A stretch of DNA of 32,260 bases, taken from positions 1 through 32,260 of the forward strand of contig CAIQDA010000424.1 of the NCBI GenBank assembly GCA_903870415.1. The letters are read 5' to 3'. Origin of the DNA: an uncultured delta proteobacterium (GTDB lineage Bacteria > Myxococcota_A > Polyangia > Polyangiales > Polyangiaceae). Within the stretch, counting starts at the first letter, position 1, and each line of letters opens with the position of its first letter. The translations under genes and the position numbers were made by a program. This document shows, piece by piece, positions 1 through 8,120 of the stretch. The notes beneath the pieces are model-generated. The model saw only the letters and a list, made by a program, of their open reading frames with translations. It did no database searches and had not been told where the DNA came from.

Positions 1-1230
1 GACTCCGCGCAGCGCATCGTCTCCATCGCACCCCCGGCCATCGAGGCCGCGATCGAATCCGCAATCGCGGAAAAACGCTGGGACGGCGATTCCATCGAAG
101 GCATGCTCGAGAGCGCGCGAGCTCTGCACGCAACAGACTTGCACCTCGTGTCCGAGCGCCCTGCCCTCGCACGCCTCGCAGGTCTTCTCGAGCCCGTCGG
201 GGACCCCCTCGACCACGCGTTCCTCGTGCGCGAAGCCCTGCCGTTGATCCCCGAACGGTTGCGCAAAGGTTTCGAGATCGACGGAACCGCCGACTTCTCC
301 TTGGACCTTCCGCGCGGCGGGCGCGTGCGCGCGAACATCGTCAAGCAACGCACGGGGCTCAAGCTGTGCATGCGCCTTATTTCCAAGGAAATTCCAACGA
401 TCGAGGCGCTCGGTCTCCCGTCGCTGATCACGAAAGCGCTCAAGCACCACCAAGGTCTCATCATCATCGCGGGCCCCACCGGTCACGGCAAGACGACCTC
501 GATGACGGCGCTCGTGAACCTCATCAACGAACAGACGCGGCACCACGTCATCACCGTCGAAGACCCGATCGAATATGTGCACCCTGCACGTTTGGCCGTC
601 GTGTCGCAGCGCGAAGTCGGCACGCACACCAAGAGCTTTGGTGCCGCACTCAAGGCCTCGCTCCGCGAAGACCCGGACGTCATTGTCGTAGGCGAATTGC
701 GGGACACGGAGACCGTGCGCATGGCGTTGAACGCGAGCGAAACAGGTCACCTCGTCCTCGGCACCATGAACACGCCGTCCGCCGCGAAGACCATCGATCG
801 CCTCATCGACCTCTTTCCGCCAGGTGAGCAGCCGCAGGTTCGTCTCACCCTCGCCGGAGGCCTGAAGCTCATCGTGGCCCAGCGTCTCGTGCCTCGCGCA
901 GACGGCACCGGAGTCGTCGCTGCGGTGGAAGTTCTTCCGGGAATCGTGCCGCTCTGGAATCTCATTCGCGAGCAAAAAACCTACCAAATCGCGAGCCTTC
1001 AGCAGCGCGGTCGCGGCCTCGGCATCATCCGTTTGGACGAATCGCTGCTTGAGCTCGTGCGCGCAGGAACCATCACGCGGGAAGCCGCGCTCGCTGTTGC
1101 GGAGAACGCCACGGAACTCGAAGCGACGATCGACGGACGACCAACCGGTGTGGAGGCTCAAGGTCAATTGCCCGCGGGGACTGAACCTCGGCAAAAGCTC
1201 CCAGGCAATCTCTTCCGAAGGAACAGCTAA
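1..1230 (+). CDS. PilT-like type IV pilus retraction ATPase paralog, 5' partial
   Basis: The frame is open from the first base of the window, so the gene very probably starts upstream; an internal ATG at 103 is a poorer start. Counting from codon 1 of the window, the product has the PilT order. An N-terminal PAS-like segment (ATDLHLV, matching the ASDLHLT of PilT) is followed by Walker A GPTGHGKTTS at residues 158-167, the Asp box TVEDPIEYVH with Glu187, and Walker B DVIVVGELRD with Glu232. The His box reads GHLVLGTMNT: the first histidine (His250) is kept, but the second is Asn257 (codon 769-771). Family knowledge: PilT hexamers hydrolyse ATP at the inner-membrane base of type IV pili to retract them. 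The C-terminal AIRNLIRE signature of PilT is altered to PLWNLIRE. The stop overlaps the next start (TAATG), so the two genes are translationally coupled. A divergent PilT/PilU-like paralog is the best call. Confidence 0.85.
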   Translation, partial: DSAQRIVSIAPPAIEAAIESAIAEKRWDGDSIEGMLESARALHATDLHLVSERPALARLAGLLEPVGDPLDHAFLVREALPLIPERLRKGFEIDGTADFSLDLPRGGRVRANIVKQRTGLKLCMRLISKEIPTIEALGLPSLITKALKHHQGLIIIAGPTGHGKTTSMTALVNLINEQTRHHVITVEDPIEYVHPARLAVVSQREVGTHTKSFGAALKASLREDPDVIVVGELRDTETVRMALNASETGHLVLGTMNTPSAAKTIDRLIDLFPPGEQPQVRLTLAGGLKLIVAQRLVPRADGTGVVAAVEVLPGIVPLWNLIREQKTYQIASLQQRGRGLGIIRLDESLLELVRAGTITREAALAVAENATELEATIDGRPTGVEAQGQLPAGTEPRQKLPGNLFRRNS

Positions 1231-2309
1231 TGGCTGAAATTCACGCGCTTTTCGATGACTTGCTCGCACGCAAGGGCAGCGACCTGCACCTGGCCGCGGA
1301 CCTTCCGCCGATGATGCGCATCCACGGCGAGCTCCAGCCCACGGGCACCGAGGTTGTCGGAAACGAGAACCTTCAGCGCATCCTTCTCGAGATTCTCGAC
1401 GAGGGGCAACGCAAGACCTTCCTCGAAGATCGCGACCTCGACTTCGCCATCGACCACGGCAAGAACCTCCGCTTGCGCGCGAACTACTTCTGGAAGGTCA
1501 GCGGCCCCGGCGCGGTTTTTCGCACGATTCCGACAAGCATTCGCTCCCTCGACGACCTGGCGTGCCCGGCGGCGATTCGCAAACTCTCCGAGCGCCGAAA
1601 CGGGCTCATTCTCGTCACGGGCCCCACGGGCTCGGGCAAGTCCACGACCCTCGCCGCGATGATCGACTTCATCAACGCGACCCGCGCATGCCACATCCTC
1701 ACGGTCGAAGACCCCGTCGAGTTCGTGCACTCGCCGAAGGCCGCCCAAGTCACGCACCGTGAGGTCGGCCCCGATGCGTCGAGCTTTTCGAGCGCCATTC
1801 GCAGCGCGGGACGCGAAGACGCCGACGTCATCCTCATCGGCGAACTCCGAACGAACGAGACGATGAAGCTCGCCTTGCAGCTTGCAAGCTTCGGAATTCT
1901 CGTCTTCGGAACTCTCCACACGAACAACGCCTCGTCGACCATCGATCGCATCCTCAACGCGTTTCCCACGGACGAGCAGGGACAGATCCGCGGCATGCTC
2001 GCCGAGAGCCTCGCGGGCGTCGTTGCCCAGCAGCTCGTGCGAACCGCCGATGGCAAAGGTCGCGTGGCGGCCCACGAAATTCTCCTTGGTTCGCCAGCGC
2101 TCGCGTCGATGATCCGCGAGGGAAAAACCTTCCAAATTCCCAATGTCATGCAGGCCGGCCAAGGTCAGGGCATGCAGACGATGGACATGGCGCTCGTGCG
2201 CCTCGTCGAAAACAACATCATTTCCCCGGCGGCTGCGATCGAGAAAGCCAGCGACAAGGAGGCCTTCGAAAAGGCGCTTGGCGACAAGGCTCCCGCGCCG
2301 AGTCCGTGA
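1230..2309 (+). CDS. PilT-like type IV pilus ATPase paralog
   Basis: 359 residues, near the usual PilT length. The ATG shares its A with the TAA of the preceding PilT-like gene. Visible landmarks are SDLHLA at 17-22, Walker A GPTGSGKST at 131-139, the Asp box TVEDPVEFVH with Glu160, Walker B ADVILIGELR with Glu205, and a C-terminal REGKTFQI/GMQTMD segment typical of PilT. In the His box the usual ETGHLVFGTLHT has become ASFGILVFGTLHT, so Ile223 replaces the first histidine while His230 is kept. This is the reverse of the loss in the upstream neighbour. Walker residues look intact, so ATPase activity is plausible. No pilin, PilB or PilC gene is in the window, so a link to the main pilus machine is inference from family only. 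Confidence 0.88.
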   Translation: MAEIHALFDDLLARKGSDLHLAADLPPMMRIHGELQPTGTEVVGNENLQRILLEILDEGQRKTFLEDRDLDFAIDHGKNLRLRANYFWKVSGPGAVFRTIPTSIRSLDDLACPAAIRKLSERRNGLILVTGPTGSGKSTTLAAMIDFINATRACHILTVEDPVEFVHSPKAAQVTHREVGPDASSFSSAIRSAGREDADVILIGELRTNETMKLALQLASFGILVFGTLHTNNASSTIDRILNAFPTDEQGQIRGMLAESLAGVVAQQLVRTADGKGRVAAHEILLGSPALASMIREGKTFQIPNVMQAGQGQGMQTMDMALVRLVENNIISPAAAIEKASDKEAFEKALGDKAPAPSP

Positions 2310-2378
2310 GCCGCGAGGACTCGAGCGTCGACGGCCGACGTTCACGAGGCACGCTCCCCGCCTTTTTGTGTCGCCGCA

Positions 2379-2407
2379 TTGACGAATCGCCAGGGCCGGA
2401 ACATGCT
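2379..2407 (+). promoter_or_regulatory. candidate sigma70-like promoter before the aldehyde dehydrogenase gene
   Basis: In the 136-bp gap after the PilT pair, TTGACG (2379-2384) is followed after 17 bp by CATGCT (2402-2407). The first hexamer matches the -35 consensus at 5 of 6 positions, but the second matches TATAAT at only 3 of 6. The spacing and the position 38 bp before the ATG at 2446 fit. A GC-rich genome gives few recognisable -10 boxes, so this is a weak prediction. A T5 run at 2363-2367 lies just upstream, but I see no convincing stem before it. Confidence 0.25.
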
Positions 2408-2445
2408 CCGCGGCGGCTATTTCCATTTTCCGTACGAGCATACCC

Positions 2446-4038
2446 ATGGCGACTGTGACTGCCCTCGATTCCCGCAAGAAGAAGGCTCCTGAAACCCAGG
2501 CGACTCCCGCGGAAACCGTCGAGCGCCGAACCCTTCGGAACCTCTCGCCCGCGGACGGAGAGCCGCTCGCGTCCGTGCCCATCACGACGCCGGACGAGGT
2601 TCGTGCGGCGGTAGCGAGAGCAAGGCGTGCGCAGTCGGCTTGGGCGCGGATGCCGATCGAGGAACGTGCAGAACGCATCCTTCGTTTTCGTGACGCCATC
2701 GTGGAAAACGCCGATCGACTCGTCGACGTGCTCGTCCGCGAGACTGGAAAGCCTCGGAACGAAGCGCTGCTTCACGAAGTGCTCGTGGTGGCGGATCTCG
2801 CAAGTTACTTCGCGCACAACGCGGCCCGGATTCTCGCACCGCAGAACATCTCGCTGCACTTCCTTGTGCACCGCAAGAGCTACGTGCACTATGCACCAAA
2901 GGGCGTTATCGGCGTCATCTCGCCGTGGAACTTCCCGTTCGCCATCCCAATGGGCGACGTGATTCCGGCGCTCCTCGCGGGCAACGCCGTCATCGTGAAG
3001 CCCAGCGAAGTCACGCCTCTCATCGCGCTCGAGGCCAAGAAGGTCTTCGACAGCACGGGGCTTCCCGAGGACCTCTTTCAGGTCATCACCGGCGACGGAG
3101 CCACCGGCCAGGCGCTCATCGAATCGGGCATTCAGAAGCTCATCTTCACGGGCGGAGTGGCCACGGGTAAGCGCGTCGCGGCCGCATGCGGCGCGCAGCT
3201 CGTTCCCTGCATCATGGAGCTTGGCGGCAAGGCACCGCTCCTCGCCCTCTCCGACTGCGACGTCGAACGCACCGCTCGAGCAATCGTTTACGGCGGCTTT
3301 TGCAACTCGGGACAAGCCTGCATTTCCGTCGAACGCGTCTACGCGCATCGCTCGATCCACGACGAACTCTTGCGTCGCGTGAAGGAGCTCGTCGGCGAGC
3401 TCAAGCAAGGTGACGCGTCGAAGTCCTTTGTCGACATCGGCTCGATCATCTTTCCGAAGCAGATCGAAACGGCTGAAAAGCTCATCGCGGACGCGGTCGC
3501 CAAAGGTGCAGAGGTCGTGGCCGGCGGTGAACGCGTGCATCGTGCAGGCAATTATTTTCAGCCCACGGTGCTCGCCGAATGCCACCACGGCATGGACGTC
3601 ATGCGCGAGGAAATCTTCGGGCCGATCGTTCCCATTCAGCGCATCGACAGCGACGAAGAAGCCATTGCGCTCGCCAACGACTCGCACCTCGGGCTCAACG
3701 CGTACGTGTTTTCAAAGAGCCGGGAGCGTGCCCTTCGCGTCGCTGAAAAGATCGAAGCGGGCAGCGTCGTGGTGAACGACGTCATGCTGAATTACGGCGC
3801 ATGCGAAGCCCCTTTCGGCGGCCTCAAAGAGTCCGGATTCGGGCGCGTGCACGGCGACGATTCGCTTCGCGACATGTGCGACAAGCGACACGTGAACTAC
3901 GGCCGCGTGCCGATGCCAGCGCGCGATCCGCTGTGGTTTCCCTACTCATCAACGTCGTACTCGATCTTCTCGAAGGGCCTCGAGGTGCTGTTCCACGGCG
4001 CCGGCGTCATTCAGCGCATCGTCAAGCGAATGCCTTGA
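2446..4038 (+). CDS. NAD(P)-dependent aldehyde dehydrogenase
   Basis: 530 residues of the aldehyde dehydrogenase superfamily, which oxidises aldehydes to carboxylic acids with NAD(P)+. Seen in order: SPWNFPF with the oxyanion Asn162; the cofactor-site FTGGVATG (Gly-Gly where FTGS is usual); general-base Glu258 in MELGGKAP; the nucleophile Cys292 in NSGQACIS; and EEIFGPI. There is a hydrophilic N-terminal extension of about 30 residues. A C-terminal tail of about 40 residues (WFPYSSTSY onward) is hydrophobic/amphipathic and recalls long-chain or coniferyl aldehyde dehydrogenases that work at membranes. The ATG at 2446 is the first good start; no clear Shine-Dalgarno sequence precedes it. The PHP phosphatase gene starts 22 bp downstream, so the two may be co-transcribed although their functions are not obviously related. 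Substrate cannot be told from sequence. Confidence 0.9.
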   Translation: MATVTALDSRKKKAPETQATPAETVERRTLRNLSPADGEPLASVPITTPDEVRAAVARARRAQSAWARMPIEERAERILRFRDAIVENADRLVDVLVRETGKPRNEALLHEVLVVADLASYFAHNAARILAPQNISLHFLVHRKSYVHYAPKGVIGVISPWNFPFAIPMGDVIPALLAGNAVIVKPSEVTPLIALEAKKVFDSTGLPEDLFQVITGDGATGQALIESGIQKLIFTGGVATGKRVAAACGAQLVPCIMELGGKAPLLALSDCDVERTARAIVYGGFCNSGQACISVERVYAHRSIHDELLRRVKELVGELKQGDASKSFVDIGSIIFPKQIETAEKLIADAVAKGAEVVAGGERVHRAGNYFQPTVLAECHHGMDVMREEIFGPIVPIQRIDSDEEAIALANDSHLGLNAYVFSKSRERALRVAEKIEAGSVVVNDVMLNYGACEAPFGGLKESGFGRVHGDDSLRDMCDKRHVNYGRVPMPARDPLWFPYSSTSYSIFSKGLEVLFHGAGVIQRIVKRMP

Positions 4039-4060
4039 GTCGCGCGTCCGACTCGCCACG

Positions 4061-4852
4061 ATGAGCACCACAGCCTCCGGCCGCGTCGACCTGCATTGCC
4101 ATTGGGTCGCGAACATCGACGACGGCGCCCGCTCGCCGGCCGACGGCATTGCCATGCTCAAGGGCCTGAAGGCGTTGGGCTACACCGAGGTGGTGGCGAC
4201 GCCGCACATGCGCCCGGGCATGTTCGACAACGACCGCGCGAGCATCGCAGCGGGCTACGCGGCCATGGCCCCCCATCTCGCGGAGGCTTCGACGGAACTG
4301 CCCGCCGTTTCCCTCGGCAGCGAGCACTGGTTCGACGACGTGGTTTACGGCCGCATCGTCGAGGGTCATGGCGTTCCCTACCGCGGCGGCGGCGCGCTGC
4401 TTGTCGAGGTGAACCCTCGAGCGTTTCCCCTGCTGTTCGCGAACCGCCTCGTCGACCTGCGCCGGGCTGGGTTCCTCGTCGTCCTCGCGCACCCGGAGCG
4501 CTACGAGCCGGTGTGGAAAGACGACAGCTGCCTCGACCCGCTTCTCGACGCGGGCGCGACGCTGCTTCTCGACGTGGCCTCGCTCGTGGGCAAATACGGA
4601 CGCGCTGCGCAAAAAGCCGCGGAAAAACTTTTGGATGACGAGGCTTACGAGGCCGCGTGCACCGACTCACACAAGCCCGAAGATCTGGATTCGATGGCGC
4701 TCGCGCTTGGTGTCCTCGACAAGCGCGTGGGGCGCGACGAAGCCATGCGACTCACCGCCACGGCTCCGGCGGCCATCTTGCATCGTCCTCGCGGCGGCAA
4801 GCAGGCAATCCCCGATTGGGTCAAGCACGCGTCGCATGGTACGGTCCGCTGA
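4061..4852 (+). CDS. CpsB/CapC-type protein-tyrosine phosphatase (PHP fold)
   Basis: 263 residues with the complete metal-binding set of the PHP phosphoesterase family. This includes DLHCH (His12, His14), IDDGA, ATPHMRPGMF (His49), GSEHWFDD (Glu88), LAHPERY (His144) and TDSH (Asp202, His204). The run ATPHMRPGMFDN matches the CpsB landmark SHRRKGMF closely. Family knowledge: CpsB/YwqE-type enzymes are Mn-dependent phosphatases that dephosphorylate bacterial tyrosine kinases and so control capsule or exopolysaccharide export. No BY-kinase or polysaccharide gene lies in the window, so its partner is unknown. The ATG at 4061 lies 22 bp after the dehydrogenase stop; a 46-bp gap leads to the TPR gene. 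The biochemical class is firm; the physiological target is inference. Confidence 0.87.
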   Translation: MSTTASGRVDLHCHWVANIDDGARSPADGIAMLKGLKALGYTEVVATPHMRPGMFDNDRASIAAGYAAMAPHLAEASTELPAVSLGSEHWFDDVVYGRIVEGHGVPYRGGGALLVEVNPRAFPLLFANRLVDLRRAGFLVVLAHPERYEPVWKDDSCLDPLLDAGATLLLDVASLVGKYGRAAQKAAEKLLDDEAYEAACTDSHKPEDLDSMALALGVLDKRVGRDEAMRLTATAPAAILHRPRGGKQAIPDWVKHASHGTVR

Positions 4853-4898
4853 GGGAGCGCGCGGCGACCGTTCGTTTCGCGCCCTCCTTCGTGTGTTC

Positions 4899-7340
4899 AT
4901 GAGTTCGCCCCATCCCCGCCCGAAGCGCCCGAAGCGCCCGCAAGCGCCCGAAGGAAAGGCCGCCGATCGCGCGCCTTCCACTGGGTCGCCGCTTGCCACG
5001 CTGCGCCTTGCGATCGGCCGAGGCGGCATCGCCATCGAACTCGACGATGATGTGGCCATCGGTCCAGCACGCCTTGTGGACCTTTCGATTCGCCTCCCCG
5101 GACTTCCGTTTCCGCTCGACGTGTCCGGCGGTGTGGCGCGTTTTCGCCATCGGCGCGGACAGCTCGCGCGCCTTGAACTCGATCTCGACGGCGATCGTCT
5201 CGCTCCGCATTTGGCCAGGGATTGGCGCGGGATTCTTTCGGCCGATTTGCCGGAGGTGTGGCTGGCGGTGGAGCCTTGGGGGGCACGCGTGGCGTTGCGC
5301 ACGCCGATGGATCCCCTCGCCAAGGGCCCTCGTCCCGTGCTCGCATTTGACCTCGTCGTCGACCCGACCGATCGCGGCTTGCGCCTGCACGTGCTCCGTC
5401 CTCGCGGCGTCGACTTGCCAGCTCCTGCGCGGGTTTTGGCGCTGCGTGCGGTCGAATCGGCAACCCATCGCGTGGCCGTGCGTGAGGGCGGACGCTTCGT
5501 TCTAGACGGCCTTCCCGACAAGGTTGCAGAATACATCCTCCCCGATCTCGGCGTCCGCATGCCAGCGATCACGCCGATGCCCTTCGCGTGGTATGCCACC
5601 GCCCATCGAGCAGGCTCGATCGTCGCGTCCCACGATGGAGGCCCGGAGCTTCACGAACACGTCCTTCGTGCGCGCGAGCTTCACGACGTGCATCTGCGTG
5701 TCGACGAGGCGCTCATCGTCAGCGATTATCCTCGCGCTCGCGCGTCCATTCTCGACGCCCTCGAACTCGCTCCGCACGAACCGGCGCTTTTGTATCTCCT
5801 CGCGGACCTCGATCGACACGCGGGCAATCGTGCCGAAGCCGCACTCTCGACGCTCGCTCGCGCGCCCCGTTCTGCGCGACCGCAAGATGGCGGTCTCATG
5901 GGCACGCTCCACGAGGAGACCGGAGACGTTCCCGCAGCACTTGCAACCTACACGCTCTCCGCGGAGCGCGACGACGTCTCATGGCTTGGCGCAGCCTGCT
6001 TTGCGAAAGCCGCGGCGCTCTGCGACCAACCGTTCGATGCACTCGACTGGCTCGACCGCGCGATCGTGCGAGACCCGACCGATGCATCGCTTCACGGCGT
6101 GCGTGTGCGCGTGGCCTTCGCGGCCGGGCGCCCTGGTGAAGCACGGTCGTCCGTTGAACACCTCGATGCGATGCTCGTCGGTGCCGAAGCGAAGTACGCG
6201 GTATGGCTGCTCGCAGGTCAGGCGGCGAGCGAGCGAGGTTTTGGCGGCGAGGCCATCGCGCTTTACGAGCGGGCACTTGCACGCGTTCCCGACGAACCGC
6301 GAGCCCTTGCGGGGCTAGGCACGACCATGATTCACGAGCGCCGCATCGCGCGTGGCGTCTCGTTGCTTCACCGTGCCCTCGAACGCGCGGAAGAGGCCTC
6401 CCTTCCCACGGCGCCCATCGCGCTCGCACTCGCGAAGGCGCTTGCGGACGGCCTCGACAACTTGCCTGGCGCCATCGCTCGCGTGCGACGCATTCCAAGC
6501 GCCACCGACGAAGCCCTCGACGCACGCCTGCACGAAGGTCGTTGGCGCGCCGCCCTCGGCGATATTCTCGGCGCGGGAATCGCCTTCGCTCAGTTCCGCG
6601 AACTCGCTCGCACGCGCGTCCCGTCGGACTCGCGCGTTCGCGGCGACATGATCGCAAGCGGCCTCCTCGAAGCGGCGCGTTTCGAACGACACCAGCATCA
6701 CGACATTCTCGCGGCCCACGCGCACGCGTCCATCGGACTCGAACTTCGTCCAACCGATGCAGCTCTGCGTGCATTCTACAGGCAAGTTTCTGCGGAGCTC
6801 GCGTTCCCGGCCGGAGCCCCCAGCGCCGTTGACGAGGTTCGCCCGCCTTCGCCGCCTGCGCCCACGTGGTCGGAGGACGATGCCGACGATGTGCCGCCGA
6901 CGCCTGCGGTTTTGCCCTATTTGCCGAATGCGCCTCGCGAGACTCTCGCCTCGTTTGACGACGACGACGCTGGCGATGGGGACGACGGCGACGCGCTCGA
7001 GACCTTCGGAAGGGCGCTCGATCTTTCCTTCGAGGACGACACGCCGGCGGGCGACGCGGATCTCGAACAGCGTGCAGTGGACCTCTCGCAACGGCTTCAA
7101 CTCGATCCGACGGACGACGCGGTGGCCGACCAACTCATCGAGGTGCTCACAGCCCTCAATCGCGGTCACGAGCTGCTCGCCGTGCTCCTCGCGCGCCTCG
7201 AAGACGCAACCGACGAGCGACGCGACGCGCTTCGCGAACGAACGCGTGAGGTCCTAGTGAACCTCGCCGAACGCGTGGAATCCGCCGGGCGCGCCGACGA
7301 AGCGGGGCTTTTCCGCATGGCTGCCGATAACCTGCCGTAG
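4899..7340 (+). CDS. TPR-repeat protein with a unique beta-rich N-terminal region
   Basis: 813 residues from the ATG at 4899. The frame is open further upstream inside the phosphatase gene, but that part is Arg/Ser-rich and not convincing. Residues 1-30 are basic (repeated PKRPKRP). Residues about 33-250 look like alternating beta strands (IAIELDDDVAIG, RLELDLDGDRL) and match no family I recognise. From about 265 to 640 there are many degenerate tetratricopeptide-like helical hairpins (for example ALYERALARVPDEPRALAGL and LHRALERAEEA). An acidic linker at about 670-725 contains long Asp runs and the motif ALDLSFEDD. A last TPR-like pair follows. There is no signal peptide or membrane segment, so it is probably a cytoplasmic scaffold. 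The phosphatase upstream and the convergent TerB-like gene downstream give no clear role. Confidence 0.75.
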   Translation: MSSPHPRPKRPKRPQAPEGKAADRAPSTGSPLATLRLAIGRGGIAIELDDDVAIGPARLVDLSIRLPGLPFPLDVSGGVARFRHRRGQLARLELDLDGDRLAPHLARDWRGILSADLPEVWLAVEPWGARVALRTPMDPLAKGPRPVLAFDLVVDPTDRGLRLHVLRPRGVDLPAPARVLALRAVESATHRVAVREGGRFVLDGLPDKVAEYILPDLGVRMPAITPMPFAWYATAHRAGSIVASHDGGPELHEHVLRARELHDVHLRVDEALIVSDYPRARASILDALELAPHEPALLYLLADLDRHAGNRAEAALSTLARAPRSARPQDGGLMGTLHEETGDVPAALATYTLSAERDDVSWLGAACFAKAAALCDQPFDALDWLDRAIVRDPTDASLHGVRVRVAFAAGRPGEARSSVEHLDAMLVGAEAKYAVWLLAGQAASERGFGGEAIALYERALARVPDEPRALAGLGTTMIHERRIARGVSLLHRALERAEEASLPTAPIALALAKALADGLDNLPGAIARVRRIPSATDEALDARLHEGRWRAALGDILGAGIAFAQFRELARTRVPSDSRVRGDMIASGLLEAARFERHQHHDILAAHAHASIGLELRPTDAALRAFYRQVSAELAFPAGAPSAVDEVRPPSPPAPTWSEDDADDVPPTPAVLPYLPNAPRETLASFDDDDAGDGDDGDALETFGRALDLSFEDDTPAGDADLEQRAVDLSQRLQLDPTDDAVADQLIEVLTALNRGHELLAVLLARLEDATDERRDALRERTREVLVNLAERVESAGRADEAGLFRMAADNLP

Positions 7341-7380
7341 CGCCGAGCGTTCGCATCTCGCAGCCGCTTTTTCGCGACAC

Positions 7381-7411
7381 AAAAAAAGGCCCGCGCCATG
7401 AACGCCGGACC
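7381..7411 (-). terminator. intrinsic terminator of the TerB-like gene
   Basis: Read on the minus strand, GGTCCGGCG pairs with CGCGGGCC across a 7-nt loop (TTCATGG). This gives about 8 base pairs with one wobble and one bulged G, followed at once by seven T residues (A7 at 7381-7387 on the plus strand). It lies 47-77 nt beyond the stop of the minus-strand gene ending at 7458, in the convergent gap after the rightward TPR gene. Stem plus T-tract in the right place makes this the best terminator in the window. Confidence 0.7.
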
Positions 7412-7457
7412 CTCCTTGAGCTCGCCACAGGCGACGTAAACGCGTCGCGCGGCGAAA

Positions 7458-8036
7458 CTAGCCGACCACGGGAACGGCCGGAGCGTCTTGGTAAACAAGC
7501 TCCGTCAGCTCAAGGCGAAGCTTGCGTTCGTCGCTCATGGGCACGTCGAGCGCGTTGCACAAGCGCGCGATGAGAGCCTCTTCGGTCTCGGAAATCGTGT
7601 CGTTCGCGAGAGCCACGAGGATCGCCACGCGCAAGAGCGCGATCTTCTGTTCGGGTCGGCGCACGCTTTGGGCAATGCGCGCCACACGACGATCGACGCC
7701 GTCGATGGCGAGATGCTCGGCGAGCTCTTCGATGAGGCCGTTCAAGTCGCTGCGCGGCAACGCGTTTTCAGCGGAAGCCGCGACGATCCTCGAAAAGACC
7801 TCACGTTCGTCCGCGTCGAACACGCCGTCTGCGGTTGCCACGAGAAACGCGGCCTCGACGATCGCCTCGAAAAGGGTCACGGCAAACGGGTCGAAACCCG
7901 TGGGGGTGGTGGAGTCGACGGATGGCTGCGATGCATACGCCGCGGCAGCGAGCGCGATCACCGATCGGTTACGACCAGTTCCGCCCTCTTGCCCCGAAGA
8001 AACATTCGCCAAGCGTTCGATGCGATCAACGCGCAC
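7458..8036 (-). CDS. TerB-like (tellurite-resistance-family) domain protein
   Basis: 192 residues, start chosen at the GTG at 8036. On the minus strand GGAGAGG ends 5 nt before it, which is ideal spacing, while an earlier GTG at 8042 overlaps that ribosome site. The first 50 residues are low-complexity. Residues about 50-180 are a bundle of helices with two acidic loops, ATADGVFDADERE (67-79) and ALANDTISETEEALI (142-156). This doubled pattern is the hallmark of TerB-like domains, where acidic residues may bind metal. TerB domains occur in tellurite-resistance clusters and, often, next to membrane or DnaJ-like partners; none of the other ter genes is present here. An 84-bp gap separates it from the lipoprotein gene upstream. 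The fold is fairly sure; the function is unknown. Confidence 0.72.
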   Translation of the reverse strand: MRVDRIERLANVSSGQEGGTGRNRSVIALAAAAYASQPSVDSTTPTGFDPFAVTLFEAIVEAAFLVATADGVFDADEREVFSRIVAASAENALPRSDLNGLIEELAEHLAIDGVDRRVARIAQSVRRPEQKIALLRVAILVALANDTISETEEALIARLCNALDVPMSDERKLRLELTELVYQDAPAVPVVG

Positions 8037-8120
8037 GTGCACCTCTCCGACGAACCCTTACCAGAATGGAAGCCCCGGGCCAGCCCGAAAGGCATGGCAA
8101 ACGAATCGCATTTGCGACGG

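Noticed and set aside
2363-2367. T5 run after the PilT pair as an intrinsic terminator
   Set aside because: Only a three-base GGC/GCC stem could form directly before it; a nearby 5-bp CGTCG/CGACG stem is more than 25 nt away.
1227-3687. Two 490-codon minus-strand frames opposite the second PilT-like and the dehydrogenase genes
   Set aside because: They run across gene boundaries of the plus strand, have no recognisable domain, and have low-complexity Arg/Glu/Asp composition.
4635-4898. Upstream extension of the 813-residue TPR protein into the phosphatase gene
   Set aside because: The extra residues overlap the phosphatase C-terminus in another frame and look like shadow sequence; the ATG at 4899 fits better.
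7458-8036. Tellurite-resistance operon
   Set aside because: Only a TerB-like domain is present; no terC, terD, terZ or related genes occur in the window.
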